Of a DNA stretch of 44,926 nucleotides, positions 1 to 7,896 are shown in pieces. The stretch lies in the NCBI RefSeq assembly GCF_027922165.1, contig NZ_BSFD01000005.1, positions 1 to 44,926 of the forward strand. The letters run 5' to 3'. The stretch is from Brevundimonas intermedia (GTDB taxonomy: Bacteria; Pseudomonadota; Alphaproteobacteria; Caulobacterales; Caulobacteraceae). Under the pieces are notes generated by a model. That model made no database searches, was not told the DNA's origin, and was given only the letters and a program-made list of their open reading frames with translations. Both the position numbers and the translations under genes were made by a program. Within the stretch, counting starts at the first letter, position 1, and each line of letters begins with the position of its first letter.

Positions 1-58
1 CATCGTCCGCACCGCCTGGCGTTGGCATGCGGCCGAGCGGGACCGTCTTCCGACCTGA
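1..58 (+). CDS. 3' end of an upstream gene, possibly UDP-glucose 4-epimerase (partial)
   Basis: Reading from base 2, the frame stays open for 18 codons to a TGA at 56-58, with third positions mostly G or C, as in the certain genes of this window. The readable tail contains IVRTAWRWHAAE. An I-x-x-[ST]-A-W-x-W-H pattern close to the C-terminus is what I remember of GalE-type UDP-glucose 4-epimerases, so that is the suggestion. The fragment is too short to be sure. The frame starting at base 1 is also open, to 132, but its codon use is less typical. Confidence 0.4.
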   Translation, partial: IVRTAWRWHAAERDRLPT

Positions 59-520
59 TCGCGTTTGCGGCTCCAGCCGTATCTGACGCTGGTCGTTCCG
101 AGCCAGAGACGTCGAACTACAGCCCAATCTGAAGACCCTCAGCCGCTAAGGGTAGGCTGTCGCGCCTCGCATCCTGCCTTTGGCGACCCTGGGCTGTAGT
201 TCCGGGGTAGCGCGCCAGCGGGCTTAATATCGGGTAAGGGTATTAGAACTTAACGATATTTCGTTAGGTACACTTCCTTATGCGCCGCTTGAGGTCGGTT
301 TAACCGTCCTCGGTAATGATGAGCCTTGGTTGTGGGATGATGCGTCCTGCGGATGGGCTCAGACGATGATGTGCGCGTCGAACGAAGAGGCTGGCGGTTT
401 GGACCGTCGCCGACCCAGGTCCCAGTCGAGATTTCACACCATTTTCTATCCATGCCCGGTCGTCGCTGGGTCGGTCGTTTGCGTCATTCGTCATTGATCG
501 TTTGCTCGGGGAGATAGGCC
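59..520. other. Long intergenic region before the chemoreceptor gene
   Basis: No convincing gene lies here. Open frames on the minus strand at 250-494 have codon use unlike the neighbours. The region holds a 13-bp inverted repeat (114-126/190-202) and a short palindrome with TAACGA and TCGTTA arms (251-256/261-266). GC content falls around 225-280, which suggests promoter or regulatory DNA. A GGGGAG ribosome binding site at about 510-515 belongs to the next gene. Confidence 0.5.
114..202 (+). promoter_or_regulatory. Nested inverted repeat, terminator-like or structured RNA element
   Basis: GAACTACAGCCCA (114-126) is perfectly complementary to TGGGCTGTAGTTC (190-202), giving a 13-bp stem around 63 bases. 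Inside it, ACCCT (135-139) can pair with AGGGT (149-153), or alternatively CAGCC (140-144) with GGCTG (155-159). No T-run follows, so a classic intrinsic terminator is unlikely. It could be a processed 3' end of the upstream gene, a small structured RNA, or a remnant of a repeat. Confidence 0.35.
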
Positions 521-2203
521 ATGCGTTTCACCATCAAGGCCAAGTTGATCGTGACCTTCGGGTTGTTGATCGTGGCGATCGCCGTCTTGGTCGGCGTTTC
601 TCTCAGTCACCTGTCGTCGCTGCACGCCGCGATCCATGACGTGGTCGCGGGGCCGGCCGCACAGTTGAGCCGTGCTCAGAGCGTGCAGACTGAATTCAGC
701 AGCTATGTGAGACGCGAGCGCGGCATGCTGCTGACGACGGACCCCGAGGCGGTGCGGGAGTTTTCCGACGAAGTCGGTCAAGGCCGAGCCGTGCTGGAGG
801 CGCTGTTGGCGCAAGGCCAGGCCGCCGCATCGGGCGACGCCAAGGCCGAGTGGGTCGCGCTGGCCAGCGCCTGGTCGGAGTACAAGCCGATCAGCGAAGA
901 GATCCATCGGCTGGCCCTGGAGGGCGACAACGCCGGCGCCAGGGCGGTGATGATGACCGAGGCGCGGGCCAGCCTGTCCAAGATCGAGGAGACGTCTCAC
1001 GGTATCGTGGTCAGCGACAAGGCGATGATGGCGAAGGCCGAAGAAGGCGCCAGGGCGGTGTTCGAGGAGGCGCGTATCGGGCTCATCGTCGCAGCGGTCG
1101 TCGCCCTGATCGGCGCGGTGGTCGGCTGCATCGGCATCACCCTGATCGTCCGCAAAGGCCTGCAACGTGCGTCCGAAGCTGTCCGCTCTGTCGCCGAGGG
1201 CGACCTGACCCGCACTGTGGTCATCACCAGCAAGGACGAGATCGGCGACATGCTGGGCGACCTCAACAGTATGATCGAACGTCTGCGCGGCGTGGTCGGC
1301 GACGCGCTGACGGCGGCCGACAACGTCTCCTCGGGCAGCCAGGAACTGTCGTCCTCTTCCGAGCAGATGAGCCAGGGTGCGACCGAACAGGCGGCCGCCG
1401 CCGAACAGGCCTCGGCCTCGATGGAGGAGATGGCCGCCAACATCAAACAGAACGCCGACAACGCCGCCCAGACCGAGAAGATCTCGCGCCAGTCGTCCAA
1501 GGATGCGGAAATCAGCGGCGAGGCCGTGCATCGCGCCGTCGAGGCTATGCGCACCATCGTCGCCAAGATCGGCATCGTGCAGGAGATCGCGCGTCAGACC
1601 GACCTGTTGGCCCTGAACGCGGCGGTCGAGGCCGCCCGCGCCGGGGAGCACGGCAAGGGCTTCGCGGTCGTCGCCTCGGAAGTGCGCAAGCTGGCCGAAC
1701 GCAGCCAGACGGCCGCCGCCGAGATCGGCGCGGTCTCGGGCGACACGGTCAAGGCCGCCCAGGAAGCCGGCGAGATGCTGCAACGCCTGGTGCCGGACAT
1801 CCGCAAGACGGCCGAACTGGTGTCGGAGATCAGCGCCGCCTGCCGCGAGCAGGACGTCGGCGCCAGCCAGATCAACGAGGCGATCCAGCAACTGGACAAG
1901 GTGATCCAGCAGAACGCCGGCGCGGCCGAGGAAATGTCGGCCACCTCCGAGGAACTGGCGGCCCAGGCCGAGGAACTTCAGACCTCAATCGCCTTCTTCC
2001 GCACTGAGGCGGCGGGAACGCCCGTCCGGGCTCCGGTCCGGGTGCGCGCGCGTCCTACGGCTTTCAAGGCTGCGCGGCCGGTGTCTCCCTTGATCTCGAG
2101 GCCGAATGTCCATGCCCAGCAGGCTAGGGCCAAGGGCTTTGCTCTCGACATGACCACGGGCGGCGCGGACGCCGAGGACATAGACTTCAGGGAAAGCGCC
2201 TGA
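521..2203 (+). CDS. Methyl-accepting chemotaxis protein
   Basis: This is a transmembrane chemoreceptor that senses a periplasmic signal and controls CheA through CheW. The 560 residues run in the classic order: TM1 at about 9-29, a helical periplasmic sensor of about 155 residues, TM2 at about 187-210, HAMP at about 211-263, then the coiled-coil signalling domain. The hairpin tip at 354-394 carries the family signature ([20 protein letters not shown], then [18 protein letters not shown]). There is no C-terminal CheR/CheB-binding pentapeptide, and the last 60 residues are a low-complexity Arg/Ala/Pro-rich tail. The start at 521 is supported by GGGGAG about 6 bases upstream. Its stop overlaps the cheW start by one base. 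The ligand cannot be read from the sequence. Confidence 0.96.
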   Translation: MRFTIKAKLIVTFGLLIVAIAVLVGVSLSHLSSLHAAIHDVVAGPAAQLSRAQSVQTEFSSYVRRERGMLLTTDPEAVREFSDEVGQGRAVLEALLAQGQAAASGDAKAEWVALASAWSEYKPISEEIHRLALEGDNAGARAVMMTEARASLSKIEETSHGIVVSDKAMMAKAEEGARAVFEEARIGLIVAAVVALIGAVVGCIGITLIVRKGLQRASEAVRSVAEGDLTRTVVITSKDEIGDMLGDLNSMIERLRGVVGDALTAADNVSSGSQELSSSSEQMSQGATEQAAAAEQASASMEEMAANIKQNADNAAQTEKISRQSSKDAEISGEAVHRAVEAMRTIVAKIGIVQEIARQTDLLALNAAVEAARAGEHGKGFAVVASEVRKLAERSQTAAAEIGAVSGDTVKAAQEAGEMLQRLVPDIRKTAELVSEISAACREQDVGASQINEAIQQLDKVIQQNAGAAEEMSATSEELAAQAEELQTSIAFFRTEAAGTPVRAPVRVRARPTAFKAARPVSPLISRPNVHAQQARAKGFALDMTTGGADAEDIDFRESA

Positions 2204-2697
2204 TGTCCGGGGCCGCCGAGGGCCAGTATGTCGCGTTTGGCCTGGGCGACGAGGTCTTCGCCGCTCCGGTCGGACTGGTGCGGGAGATCCTGACCTATCA
2301 GGCCCCCTCGCGCATCCCCAACGGCCCCGACTATCTGCTGGGCCTGACGGACGTGCGGGGTCGGGGCGTGCCGACGGCGGATCTGCGGATCCGCCTGGGC
2401 ATGGCGCCGGTCGAACCGACGTTGAATACACGCATCCTGGTGCTGGACATCCCACTGGAGGATCGGGTGCTGAGTCTGGGCCTGGTCGCCGACCGGGTGT
2501 TCGAGGTCGCCGCCTTCAGCGCCGACCAGATCGAGCCTTCGCCTGACATCGGGATCAAGTGGCGTTCGGACTATATTTCGGGCGTCGTCCGTCGCGAGGA
2601 CGGGTTCGTCGTCCTGATGGACCTCGTGCGCCTTCTGTCGACGACCGAGGTCGCGCGCCTGGACTCCGTTTCGCGCGAGGCCGCGCACGCAGCCTGA
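2203..2697 (+). CDS. cheW: Chemotaxis coupling protein CheW
   Basis: CheW is a soluble adaptor that links the chemoreceptor to the kinase CheA. The 164 residues form one CheW domain: FGLGDEVFAAPVGLVREI at the start, PNGPDYLLGLTDVRGRGVP around 43-61, then the LGLVADRV and ISGVVRREDGFVVLMDL strands. The ATG shares its A with the stop of the receptor gene (TGATG at 2201-2205), so the two are translationally coupled and probably form a dedicated receptor-adaptor pair. No cheA, cheY or cheR is nearby, so the rest of the pathway must be encoded elsewhere. Confidence 0.93.
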   Translation: MSGAAEGQYVAFGLGDEVFAAPVGLVREILTYQAPSRIPNGPDYLLGLTDVRGRGVPTADLRIRLGMAPVEPTLNTRILVLDIPLEDRVLSLGLVADRVFEVAAFSADQIEPSPDIGIKWRSDYISGVVRREDGFVVLMDLVRLLSTTEVARLDSVSREAAHAA

Positions 2698-2785
2698 GCG
2701 GTCGGGGCTTATCCGGGGCGTTTGGAGCGGTGCGGAATCGCGCCTTGCGTACCCGCGTCTAAATCGGTCTCAGCAACGTAAATGA

Positions 2786-2814
2786 GGGGCGGAAGGCTTT
2801 CCCTTCTCCGCCTC
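2786..2814 (+). promoter_or_regulatory. 5' leader hairpin of folE
   Basis: An 8-bp stem (2786-2793 with 2807-2814, one G-U pair) lies 21 bases before the folE start codon. It may modulate translation. folE genes of alphaproteobacteria can carry a tetrahydrofolate riboswitch, but I cannot match the conserved bases of that RNA here, so only the hairpin is claimed. Confidence 0.3.
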
Positions 2815-2834
2815 GCATCGCTATTAGGCCCGCA

Positions 2835-3431
2835 ATGACCGACGCTCCCCCCACCGCCCCCTCCGCCCGATTGACCCAGGCCGACGCCGAGGCTGCTGTC
2901 CGCACCCTGATTGAGTGGGCGGGCGACAATCCTGACCGCGAGGGCTTGCTGGAGACGCCGGCGCGGGTGGCGCGCAGCTATCGCGAGCTGTTTTCCGGCT
3001 ATGAGACCGACCCCCTTTCCTATCTCGAAAAGACCTTTGAGGAGACGGGCGGCTACGACCAGCTGGTGGTGCTGAAGGACATCCGCTTCGTCAGCTTCTG
3101 CGAACATCACATGTTGCCGGTCGTGGGGCGGGCGCATGTGGCCTATCTGCCGACCGACCGCGTCGTCGGCATCTCCAAGCTGGCGCGGGTGGTGCGCGGC
3201 TTCGCCCGGCGCCTGCAGATCCAGGAGAAGATGACGGCCGAGATCGCCGAGGCCATCCAGACCGTGCTGAAACCCCAGGGCGTCGGCGTGGTGATCGAGG
3301 CCGAGCACAGCTGCATGACCCTGCGGGGGGTCAATGCTCCGGGCGCCAGTCTGACGACAAGTCACCTGATCGGCGTGGTCCGCGACGACCCGCGCACGCG
3401 CGAGGAATTCCTGCGTCTCGTGCGCCGCTGA
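2835..3431 (+). CDS. folE: GTP cyclohydrolase I
   Basis: FolE converts GTP to 7,8-dihydroneopterin triphosphate, the first step of tetrahydrofolate synthesis, in the cytoplasm. The 198 residues show the family core: EGLLETPARVARSYRE (37-51), CEHHMLP (89-95), VVGISKLARVV (110-120), RLQIQEKMT (126-134) and EAEHSCMTLRGV (155-166). The zinc ligands are Cys89, His92 and Cys160, all present, so this is the zinc-dependent type IA enzyme with a normal length. The gene stands alone on this strand, separated by 137 bases from cheW and by 58 from the acyltransferase. Confidence 0.96.
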   Translation: MTDAPPTAPSARLTQADAEAAVRTLIEWAGDNPDREGLLETPARVARSYRELFSGYETDPLSYLEKTFEETGGYDQLVVLKDIRFVSFCEHHMLPVVGRAHVAYLPTDRVVGISKLARVVRGFARRLQIQEKMTAEIAEAIQTVLKPQGVGVVIEAEHSCMTLRGVNAPGASLTTSHLIGVVRDDPRTREEFLRLVRR

Positions 3432-3489
3432 GGCGCTTGCGGCCTGCGGCCCGGCTCTTGCGAGGTCGGGGTCTTAGGAGGCGTTTCCC

Positions 3490-4647
3490 GTGCCCTGGAC
3501 CCTGATTTCGACCCGAAACGAAACAACCCCGATCGCGCGTGGCGGCTGGCTCGACGCCCTGCGTTTCATCGTGGCCTTCCTGATCATCCTGCACCACTAT
3601 CAGGCTGCGGGACCGGTTCCTCTGGCCGAGGCCGTCCATCCGGTGTTCGAACGGGGCGGCTTCCTGCTGACCAACTTCTTCCTGATCGATTCCGGCTATG
3701 TGCTGATGCGGGTCTATGGCGCGGCGGTGGGGCAGGGGCGGATGTCGGCGGGCGACTTCTTTCTGAAACGGTTCCTGCGGGTCGTTCCGGCCCACCTGAT
3801 CCTGGGTCTGGCCTTGGTCGCTCTGGTGGTGCTGGGGACGGCGCTGGGCGCCGCGCCGCGTAATCCCGAGTGGTTCCGCTGGGATCAGCTGCCGGCCCAA
3901 CTGCTTCTGCTTCAGGCCTACGGGGTGCATGGCGGTTTGGGCTGGAACGCGCCGACCTGGTCGATCTCGGCCTTGATCGGCTGCTATCTGTGTTTCCCCT
4001 GGATCCTGCGCGGTCTCACGCGTCTGGGGCCGTGGGGCGCCTTGGGGTTTGGGATCGGCGTCTATCTGGTCGCCAACCAGCTGTGCTGGAGCCTGCTGGG
4101 TTATCCCGTCTACCAGATGCCCATGGGCTATGGTTTTGTTCGCGCCCTGCCGCTGTTCTTCCTGGGCATGAGCCTGGCCTGGTTCGCCCAGCAGGTCTGG
4201 ATCGCGCCTCGTTTCGCCGGCTGGGCCGGGGTCGCCGCATTCTGCGGCCTGGCGATCGCCCAGGTCTTCGACAAGAATGCTCTGATCTCTCTGGCGATGA
4301 TCTCGATCATCATCCTGGCTGCGGGGGCCGTGCCGGTGCGCCGCCCGTCGAAATGGGTCGAGACCGCCGCCATGGTCTCCTTTTCCATGTTCATTTCCAA
4401 CGAGGTGGTCCGCATCGCCTGGTTCGGCCTGGTCAATGTCGCGGTCGCCCGTTTCGCCTTGTCTGAGCCGGTTCAGTGGGTTTTGTGGGGCGGCGGCGTC
4501 CTGGCGGCGGTCGCCCTCGCCTTCGCCTTCCACTTTATGATCGACGACTGGATTCAGTCGCGGATTCGTGTTCGGCTAAAGGCGCGGGAGCCAAGACACA
4601 GTCGGCCGAGTTCCAAAGCTGGCGCCGTGGTCTCGCTCGAGGGTTGA
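3490..4647 (+). CDS. Acyltransferase family 3 membrane protein
   Basis: This is an integral membrane O-acyltransferase (AT3/OafA-like) of 385 residues with about ten hydrophobic helices. The N-terminal motif RGGWLDALRFIVAFLIILHHY (residues 17-37) is typical, with the conserved histidines at the end of the first helix. Such enzymes move acetyl or similar groups onto surface polysaccharides or lipids; the substrate is not evident. The start is GTG at 3490, chosen because TAGGAGGC lies 8 bases upstream and no better codon exists. The sugar transferase that follows suggests a role in decorating an exopolysaccharide or lipopolysaccharide (inference). Confidence 0.85.
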   Translation: MPWTLISTRNETTPIARGGWLDALRFIVAFLIILHHYQAAGPVPLAEAVHPVFERGGFLLTNFFLIDSGYVLMRVYGAAVGQGRMSAGDFFLKRFLRVVPAHLILGLALVALVVLGTALGAAPRNPEWFRWDQLPAQLLLLQAYGVHGGLGWNAPTWSISALIGCYLCFPWILRGLTRLGPWGALGFGIGVYLVANQLCWSLLGYPVYQMPMGYGFVRALPLFFLGMSLAWFAQQVWIAPRFAGWAGVAAFCGLAIAQVFDKNALISLAMISIIILAAGAVPVRRPSKWVETAAMVSFSMFISNEVVRIAWFGLVNVAVARFALSEPVQWVLWGGGVLAAVALAFAFHFMIDDWIQSRIRVRLKAREPRHSRPSSKAGAVVSLEG

Positions 4648-4732
4648 TAAAACGGACAACGTCGAGGGCGGCTTCCCAAGTTGCCAATAGGTAACAGAAT
4701 GGTGTCTTGGGGCGGTGTCACGGCATTTTATC

Positions 4733-4743
4733 TTGCAATGCAA
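4733..4743. promoter_or_regulatory. Small palindrome upstream of the sugar transferase
   Basis: TTGCAATGCAA is a perfect 5-1-5 palindrome in an AT-richer stretch about 60 bases before the start codon. It could be an operator or promoter element. Its position is the only support. Confidence 0.25.
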
Positions 4744-4801
4744 CATTACTCATCGCTTAACTGTCCCAAGGGAAGTTTGCAGGGCTAAGGAGGAGGCGGA
4801 G

Positions 4802-5497
4802 ATGTATGACAGCTTGTCCAATCCGTCGCTGGCCGCGACACCGACGATTTCCGCATCATCTCAACCCCACGAGAAGATGTGGTCGCCGGCCTTCCAGCGC
4901 GGACGCGGGTCAGCCGCGTGCAAGCGCGCCATGGATGTAATTCTGGCCGGCGCGGCGGTTTTGGTTCTGCTGCCGGCTTTGCTGATGATCGCCTTGGCTG
5001 TGGTGCTCGAAAGCCGTGGCCCTGTGCTGTTCCGCCAGCGGCGCACGGGGCGTGACGGCAAGGTTTTCACCATCCTCAAGTTCCGCAGCATGACGGTGAC
5101 CGAAGACGGCGAAAAGATCGCCCACGCCTCCAAGAACGACAAAAGGGTCACCCGCGTCGGCGCCTTTATCCGCGCCACCAGCCTGGACGAACTGCCGCAA
5201 CTGCTGAACGTCGTCATGGGCGACATGTCCCTCGTCGGGCCGCGCCCCCACGCCCTGGCGCACGACAATCACTATGGCGCCCTGCTGCCGCGCTATGCGG
5301 ACCGATTCGCCGTGCGGCCCGGCCTGACGGGTCTGGCCCAGATCCTGGGGCTGCGGGGCGAAATCCATCAGCTCAGCTGCATGGCCCGCCGGGTCGAGGC
5401 CGATGTGGAATACGCCGCCGGCTGGACCTTCCGCGACGATCTGCTGATCATCTGGCGCACGGTTCCGATGATCCTGAAGCGCGTCAACGCCTACTGA
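4802..5497 (+). CDS. Initiating sugar transferase (polyprenyl-phosphate hexose-1-phosphate transferase)
   Basis: The enzyme transfers a sugar-1-phosphate to undecaprenyl phosphate at the inner membrane, the first step in building a polysaccharide repeat. The 231 residues have one N-terminal hydrophobic segment after [10 protein letters not shown], then the bacterial sugar transferase core: [49 protein letters not shown] and RPGLTGLAQ. It is the short, single-helix form, like PssY/PssZ/HfsE of Caulobacter holdfast synthesis (known for the family). I chose the ATG at 4802 because AAGGAGGAGG lies at 4787-4796. An upstream in-frame ATG at 4715 has no such site. Confidence 0.88.
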   Translation: MYDSLSNPSLAATPTISASSQPHEKMWSPAFQRGRGSAACKRAMDVILAGAAVLVLLPALLMIALAVVLESRGPVLFRQRRTGRDGKVFTILKFRSMTVTEDGEKIAHASKNDKRVTRVGAFIRATSLDELPQLLNVVMGDMSLVGPRPHALAHDNHYGALLPRYADRFAVRPGLTGLAQILGLRGEIHQLSCMARRVEADVEYAAGWTFRDDLLIIWRTVPMILKRVNAY

Positions 5498-5560
5498 TCA
5501 CGGCGGGCTGATGTGGCCCGCCGCATTTTCAGGCCGATCCGCACGCCAGGCCTCTAGGCC

Positions 5561-7429
5561 TCAGTCTTCGTCGTCGTCCTCGGACGGCTCGGGGATTTCA
5601 GGCGTGACCACGGTCGGGGCGATGGTCTTGATCTCGCCCAGCTTGGCGCCGGGGAAGGCCAGCAGCACCGCCTTGATGAAGGGGTCGGCCTCGACCTTCT
5701 CGCGCTCGGCGGCCCGTTCCTTCTTCTGACGCTCGATCAGGGTCTCGCCGCCCCCCTGGCCGTTGGCGGCGATCAGCCAGGTGCGGCCGGTCCATTCCCG
5801 CAGTCGGCCAGCCAAGCGCCGCGCCAGTTCGACCGGCGCGCCCTCGACGCTTTCATAGACGATGGCGCCGGGCTTGAACGAGACGGGTTTGACGAACCGT
5901 TCGACGTCCATCTGCAGCCCGACTTCGCGTTTCTCGCCGATCAGGGCGACGACCTGTTCGAAGCTTTGCGGATCGGGCGGGGCGGGGGCCATGACGGGAC
6001 GGGCGGCCAGTTGCGCGGATGTTCCACCGCCTCCGCCGGAGCCTCCGCCGCGTGGGGCCGAACCGCCGCCGAAGGGTTCGCCCGACTGGAGCCGCTTCAG
6101 CGCTTCCTCCGGCCCGGGCAGGTCGGCGGCGTAGGCTAGTCGGACAATGGCCATTTCCACAGCGTCGGCCGGATTGGGCGCACGGCGCACCTCGTCCAGG
6201 GCCTTCAGCAGCATCTGCCAGGTGCGCGACAGGGTGGCGGCCGGAATGGCGGCGCCCAGGGCGGCCAGCTTCTGCGCCTGGTCATTGGGCAGGCGGGTGG
6301 CGTTCGGACCCAGCATCTTGGCCACCGAGGCGGCGTGGCAGTGTTCCAGCAGGTCATTGGTCACCTGCACCGGATCGGCGCCGAAGCCGTAAAGCGTGCG
6401 GAAATTCTCCAGCGCCTCGGGCGTGCGGCCGGCCATGACGGATTCGAACAGGGCGATGGTCTGGCTGCGGTCGGCCAGGCCCAGCATGTCACGCACGGTC
6501 TCGGTCTTGACCATCTGACCACGCTCGGCCTGGACCAGGGCCTGATCCAGCAGGGACAGGCCGTCGCGGACCGAGCCTTCGGCGGCGCGCGAGATCAGGG
6601 CCAGGGCGTCCTGCTCGATCTTCATGCCCTCGCGCTCGGCGATCCGGCCCAGGTGATCGACCAGGATTTCGGGCTCGACCCGACGCAGGTCGAAACGCTG
6701 GCAGCGGCTCAGGATCGTCACCGGCACCTTGCGGATCTCGGTGGTGGCGAAGATGAATTTGGCGTGGGGCGGCGGCTCCTCCAGCGTCTTCAGCAGGGCG
6801 TTGAACGCCTGCGTCGACAGCATGTGGACTTCGTCCAGCACATAGACCTTGTAGCGCGCCTCGACCGGCGCATACCGGACGCTTTCCAGGATGTCGCGGA
6901 TGTCGTTGACGCCGGTGTGGGACGCCGCGTCCATCTCCATCACGTCCATGTGCTGGCCGGCCATGATGGCGGCGTCGTGCCGGCCGTGGGCGGTCAGGGT
7001 CAGGGACGGCCGGTCGATGGTCTCCGTCTCGTTGTTCAGGGCGCGGGCCAGCAGACGGGCGGTGGTCGTCTTGCCGACCCCGCGAACCCCGGTCAGCATG
7101 AAGGCGTGGGCGATCCGGCCGGTCGAGAAGGCGTTGGTCAGTGTGCGGACCATCGCCTCCTGCCCGATCAGATCCTCAAAGGTGCGCGGCCGGTATTTGC
7201 GCGCCAACACCTGATAGGCGGACCCGTCGTCGACATGGGCCTCGACTTCGGATGGGGCGGGTTTGGCGGCGACCGGTGCAGGAACGGGCGCCGCGACCGG
7301 CTCAGGCGTCGCGGCAGGCTGGGGCGCAGCGGCAGGCGCGCCGAACATGTCGTCGGTGTTCTCGTCGCGCTCGACGACGTCGTCCTCTTCCCAGGGCGGG
7401 CCGTCGAGATTCGTGTCGCTGTCCGTCAT
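5561..7429 (-). CDS. dnaX: DNA polymerase III subunit gamma/tau
   Basis: This is the clamp-loader ATPase that also holds polymerase cores together at the replication fork. The 622 residues begin with an acidic, Ala/Pro-rich extension of about 70 residues. The AAA+ module follows: Walker A GVRGVGKT (114-121), Walker B LDEVH (198-202) and SRC (241-243). After residue about 440 come a Gly-rich linker and the tau-specific C-terminus, which ends in an acidic run. None of the four zinc-module cysteines of the E. coli protein is present between 131 and 168; loss of this module is, as I recall, usual in alphaproteobacteria. The start at 7429 is preferred over an in-frame codon at 7498 because the extra 23 residues look unrelated. 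The ffs gene lies just upstream on the same strand. Confidence 0.95.
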   Translation of the reverse strand: MTDSDTNLDGPPWEEDDVVERDENTDDMFGAPAAAPQPAATPEPVAAPVPAPVAAKPAPSEVEAHVDDGSAYQVLARKYRPRTFEDLIGQEAMVRTLTNAFSTGRIAHAFMLTGVRGVGKTTTARLLARALNNETETIDRPSLTLTAHGRHDAAIMAGQHMDVMEMDAASHTGVNDIRDILESVRYAPVEARYKVYVLDEVHMLSTQAFNALLKTLEEPPPHAKFIFATTEIRKVPVTILSRCQRFDLRRVEPEILVDHLGRIAEREGMKIEQDALALISRAAEGSVRDGLSLLDQALVQAERGQMVKTETVRDMLGLADRSQTIALFESVMAGRTPEALENFRTLYGFGADPVQVTNDLLEHCHAASVAKMLGPNATRLPNDQAQKLAALGAAIPAATLSRTWQMLLKALDEVRRAPNPADAVEMAIVRLAYAADLPGPEEALKRLQSGEPFGGGSAPRGGGSGGGGGTSAQLAARPVMAPAPPDPQSFEQVVALIGEKREVGLQMDVERFVKPVSFKPGAIVYESVEGAPVELARRLAGRLREWTGRTWLIAANGQGGGETLIERQKKERAAEREKVEADPFIKAVLLAFPGAKLGEIKTIAPTVVTPEIPEPSEDDDED

Positions 7430-7501
7430 GGGTGAAGTCTTACAGCGGGTGAGCGGCGGGGCGAAGAGATTCTCGGCGCCGCACGAGCAAGCCAGCATCT
7501 T

Positions 7502-7674
7502 CTTTCGTCATTCCGGGCGCAGCGCAGCGGAGACCCGGAACCCAGCGGCGCCGAAGGCGAAATCCATCCGCAGCACATTGTTTGTAGATCGCGTCCGCGA
7601 CAGGTTTGCGCTCTCGCGCGCCGCTGGGTTCCGGGTCTTCGGGCCAAGAGGCCCTGTGCCCGGAATGACGAAAG
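7502..7674. repeat. Long palindromic dispersed-type repeat between dnaX and ffs
   Basis: The outer arms CTTTCGTCATTCCGGGC (7502-7518) and GCCCGGAATGACGAAAG (7658-7674) are perfect 17-bp inverted repeats. The inner arms at 7532-7550 and 7619-7637 (GACCCGGAACCCAGCGGCG and its complement) are perfect over 19 bp. The unit is about 173 bp and could fold into a long two-part hairpin. Spurious frames through such units (VIPGTGPLGPKTRNPAA, AGFRVSAALRPE) are often misannotated as proteins in alphaproteobacterial genomes. I infer a multicopy intergenic repeat, but copy number cannot be tested here. Confidence 0.8.
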
Positions 7675-7748
7675 GGGACGGGAGCGCTGGCGCAAAAGTC
7701 GCGCTCAAGCCGCGAGCGACCGCGTCGCGAGCGTAGCGCACCAAAAAA

Positions 7749-7848
7749 GAGTGAGTAGAGACCGCGCGACCCGAAGGGGAATTCGTTGTGGCTGCTGCCT
7801 TCCGGCCCTGACCAGATTGGCGAAACCTTCGCCCGCGCGATCTCCGAG
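7749..7848 (-). ncRNA. ffs: Signal recognition particle RNA (4.5S type)
   Basis: On the minus strand the sequence contains the SRP core: CTGGTCAGGGCCGGAAGGCA, directly followed by GCAGCCA, the conserved Ffh-binding hairpin and asymmetric loop. The ends pair over 11 bases: GAGATCGCGCG (from 7844) with CGCGCGGTCTC (to 7758), with one U-G pair. A T6 run at 7748-7743 follows, giving a natural 3' end. The RNA joins Ffh to deliver nascent membrane proteins to the translocase. It lies upstream of dnaX on the same strand, a common arrangement in this class. The exact ends are estimates. Confidence 0.9.
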
Positions 7849-7896
7849 ACGGGATATGACGGGTGCGGCGGATGGAATCAAGGGTTACAAGGCCGC

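Noticed and set aside
250..494. Two short minus-strand frames before the chemoreceptor gene
   Set aside because: Codon use is unlike the genome, there is no ribosome binding site, and the region is AT-richer and repeat-containing.
491..1891. 466-codon minus-strand frame across the chemoreceptor gene
   Set aside because: It is a shadow frame caused by high GC; the plus-strand product is an unmistakable chemoreceptor.
2760..2834. Tetrahydrofolate riboswitch before folE
   Set aside because: A hairpin is present, but I could not match the conserved bases of the known riboswitch class.
7508..7744. Frames inside the palindromic repeat that look like small proteins
   Set aside because: They read through perfect inverted arms and match only the known style of repeat-derived false proteins.
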